A DNA stretch of 64,000 nt, from assembly GCF_902498995.1 (NCBI RefSeq), contig NZ_CABVLY010000005.1, positions 186,001-250,000 on the forward strand. The letters are read 5' to 3'. Of this stretch, positions 62,153-64,000 are shown one piece after another. The notes beneath the pieces were generated by a model. It was not told the DNA's origin and made no database searches. It saw only the letters and a list, made by a program, of their open reading frames with translations. This DNA comes from Burkholderia anthina. GTDB taxonomy: Bacteria; Pseudomonadota; Gammaproteobacteria; Burkholderiales; Burkholderiaceae. Numbering within the stretch: the stretch's first letter is position 1; the number at the start of each line of letters is the position of its first letter. Both the position numbers and the translations under genes were made by a program.

Positions 62153-62479
62153 TCATGCCGCCGTGCGCACGGCGACGAGGTTGCGGCGGCGCAGTGCCTC
62201 CGTCGTCTCGCCCCGGTTGTCCGGGCGCCAGCCCGGCGGCGGCATCACGAAGCGCGGCGCGGTCCGGACGTCGCGGGCAGTGGCGACATCGCGGGCCAGG
62301 CTTGCCCAGTGCTCGAAGCACGACACCGTCGCATCGGATACGGACCGTCTCGCTCGATCGCCAGGCAGTTCGCGACGAAGTACACGGCAAATGCGTGGGT
62401 GCCGACGACGTCGGCAAGCTGATACGCCGGCGCTACGCCCGTGCGGCACGACTGCACGCGCCGGCAGGCGGCCGGGCAT
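62153..62479 (-). pseudogene. Probable frameshifted gene remnant
   Basis: The last 60 codons read in one frame as CFEHWASLARDVATARDVRT and APRFVMPPPGWRPDNRGETT, which look like a real protein C-terminus. The preceding GTHAFAVYFVANCLAIERDG is readable only in another frame. This suggests a frameshifted integral-membrane oxidoreductase remnant, possibly a sterol-desaturase type. The family is uncertain and the 5' part is not identified. It fills the 537-bp gap after the SDR. Confidence 0.35.
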
Positions 62480-62584
62480 AATGCGCGATCACGGTGCGCC
62501 GCGCGGTGCGTCGTGATCGCGCCGGGCCCTTGAGCGGCCCGCGTCGCTTCCGTACCGAAACCCGAACCGCAACCCGTCAATCCC

Positions 62585-63307
62585 ATGCAAGTACTCGTCG
62601 TTGGCGCCGGCAAGCTGGCAACCGAACTGCTCCGCTCGCATCAGCTCGATCCCGCAGTCTGTCACGTGATGCCCTGGTCGGATGGCGCGCGAGCCGATGC
62701 CGGACGTAGCGATGCAAGCCATAGCGCCGCCCGACGTCACGATACCCGATCGATCGTCGTCCATGCCGGTTCCGGCCGCGAGCTGCCCGACGCAATCGCG
62801 TTCTGCCGCGCCACGGGTTCGACGCTCATCGAGTTGTCGACCGGCTCCGGCCTCGAAACCGGATCACACGATTTCCCCGTCGTGCTCTGTCCGAACACGA
62901 ACATCCTGATGCTCAAGTTCATGAGCATGCTGGAAACCAGCGGCCATCTGTTTCGCGACTGCAACATCAGCGTGACCGAATCGCATCAGGCCAGCAAGAC
63001 GTCCGTGCCCGGCACCGCGGTCGACATCGGTCAGTCGCTCGGCGTGCCGGCGCACGATATCCGCTCCGTGCGCGCCCCCGCCGAGCAGCGCGATGCCTTG
63101 CAGATTCCCGGCGACCAGCTCGGCCGCCACGCATTCCACCGGATCCGCATCGAGGACGGCGCGTGCAGCCTGCAGTTCGAATCCCGCGTGTATGGCGCAT
63201 CGCCCTACGCAGACGGCGTGTCGCGCATCGTCGACGCCGTGCGCCAGCGGGATCTCGAGCGGCGCCGTTATTCGATCGTCGAGTTCATTCGCAACGGCTG
63301 GCTGTAA
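62585..63307 (+). CDS. DapB-like (dihydrodipicolinate-reductase fold) protein
   Basis: The 240-residue protein has a Rossmann start MQVLVVGAGKLATELLRSHQ and a DapB-like C-terminal domain: SVTESHQASKTSVPGTAVDI resembles the DapB signature ExHHxxKxDxPSGTA, but the second His and the Asp and Ser are replaced (ESHQ, K-T-S-V-P-G-T-A). True DapB activity is therefore doubtful. It may reduce another cyclic imine or keto compound. It stands alone and is convergent with the next SDR. ATG 62585 opens the Rossmann motif. Confidence 0.75.
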   Translation: MQVLVVGAGKLATELLRSHQLDPAVCHVMPWSDGARADAGRSDASHSAARRHDTRSIVVHAGSGRELPDAIAFCRATGSTLIELSTGSGLETGSHDFPVVLCPNTNILMLKFMSMLETSGHLFRDCNISVTESHQASKTSVPGTAVDIGQSLGVPAHDIRSVRAPAEQRDALQIPGDQLGRHAFHRIRIEDGACSLQFESRVYGASPYADGVSRIVDAVRQRDLERRRYSIVEFIRNGWL

Positions 63308-63388
63308 TCGCGCGTACGCACGCCCCGGCCGTCGACAGCGCTGACGACGCGCCCGCCGGCCGCCACCGCGCAGCCCTCCTCGCCCGCG

Positions 63389-64000
63389 TTATCCGTCGCC
63401 CAGCACGGCCCCGCTCTCCGGCAACGTCGCGCCGCCGTCGACGACGATCGTCTGCCCGGTGATGTACGCCGCATCGGCCGACGCGAGAAACAGCATCGCG
63501 TTCGCGATGTCCTCCGGCTCGCCCATCCGCGCGAGCGGAATGTCGCGCGCGATCTGCGCGGCGACCGACGCGTCGCCGAGATTGCCGGCGGCAGGCGTGC
63601 GAATCATCCCCGGCTCGACGCCATTGACCGTCACGTTGCGGCGCGCGAGTTCGAGCGCCGCCGCGCGGATGAAACCGTTCACGCCGGCCTTCGATGCCGC
63701 GTAATGCGCGAGCCCCGGATACACGACGCGCGGCCCCGTCACCGACGACGTGACGAGCAGCCGCCCGGCCCCCGCGCGCTCGAATGCGGGCAACGCGGCC
63801 TGCGCGAGCCAGAACAGCGCCGACAGGTTGACCGACAACGTCCGCTCGAGCACCGGCACATCGATCTGCGCAAACGGGGTCAGCGGGAAATACGCGGCGT
63901 TGTGCACGACGACGTCGAGCCGCCCGCCGTCGCGCTCGACCGCCGCGACGAGCGCGCAGAGTTCTTCGCGGCTCGCGGCGTCGACGCGATAGGCGCGCGC
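63389..64000 (-). CDS. Short-chain dehydrogenase/reductase, C-terminal part (cut by window edge)
   Basis: The 203 visible residues begin within the protein at the right window edge (ARAYRVDAASREELCALVAA) and continue NAAYFPLTPFAQIDVPVLER, catalytic YAASKAG, and C-terminal YITGQTIVVDGGATLP. It is a classical SDR lacking only the N-terminal Rossmann motif, which lies outside. Substrate unknown. Confidence 0.88.
   Translation of the reverse strand, partial: ARAYRVDAASREELCALVAAVERDGGRLDVVVHNAAYFPLTPFAQIDVPVLERTLSVNLSALFWLAQAALPAFERAGAGRLLVTSSVTGPRVVYPGLAHYAASKAGVNGFIRAAALELARRNVTVNGVEPGMIRTPAAGNLGDASVAAQIARDIPLARMGEPEDIANAMLFLASADAAYITGQTIVVDGGATLPESGAVLGDG

Overview
The window looks like Burkholderia (most likely the B. 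cepacia complex), probably a secondary replicon rich in accessory catabolism. This is an inference from very high GC, strong G/C third-position codon use, OpcP-type porins, many LysR, AraC and LacI regulators, and the absence of rRNA, tRNA or central housekeeping genes. No CRISPR array, prophage or tRNA was seen.

Layout. (1) 1-16.0 kb: an aromatic/N-heterocycle catabolic block. It holds a partial indolepyruvate ferredoxin oxidoreductase, two AraC regulators and a minus-strand series: porin, RutA-type luciferase-like monooxygenase, aromatic-acid MFS carrier, SDR, styrene/indole-type monooxygenase, its flavin reductase and an isatin-hydrolase-like cyclase. A second set follows: LysR, phytoene-dehydrogenase-like oxidoreductase, VOC protein and NCS1 permease. 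A two-half-site motif (CGGATA, 20 bp repeat) lies in three of its promoter regions. (2) 16.0-17.3 kb: decayed DNA with an IS3-family scar next to the 3' remnant of an aminotransferase gene. (3) 17.3-22.3 kb: a PI-PLC-like gene, a LacI regulator and a sugar-type ABC importer with two permeases and a binding protein but no ATPase. A perfect 22-bp palindrome sits in front of the binding-protein gene. (4) 22.6-30.3 kb: an amine/amino-acid catabolic series: aldehyde dehydrogenase, class III aminotransferase, APC permease, DUF3156 protein, EutR-like AraC regulator and porin. (5) About 30.4-36.5 kb: an AT-richer insertion with an orphan binding protein, LysR, orphan flavin reductase, DUF1543 protein and a dead IS3-family element. 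A shared promoter motif (CCCAAATCGGCAAA type) suggests the LuxR gene at 36.6-37.3 kb once adjoined region 4.

(6) 37.6-46.3 kb: a YpfJ-type metallopeptidase, then the acetone carboxylase locus: sigma-54 activator acxR and acxA-acxB-acxC, with a near-perfect -24/-12 promoter, an upstream palindrome and a 3' terminator. (7) 46.6-51.6 kb: SDR, LysR, a small alpha/beta-barrel-like protein, an MHS-family MFS carrier and a DUF2848 protein, probably a pathway for an unknown organic acid. (8) 51.6-56.9 kb: two divergent regulator/target pairs (LysR with an NAD-dependent epimerase-like protein; LysR with a 14-TM MFS exporter) and two small proteins. (9) 57-64 kb: a RidA-family protein, the creB-creC-creD envelope-stress system, two SDRs (one cut by the window end) and a DapB-like protein with an altered signature.

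In regions 1, 3, 4, 6 and 7 regulators, carriers and enzymes lie side by side, so each block probably works as a self-contained uptake and degradation module. The substrates of regions 1, 3, 4 and 7 are inferred from family membership only; acetone as substrate in region 6 is well supported.
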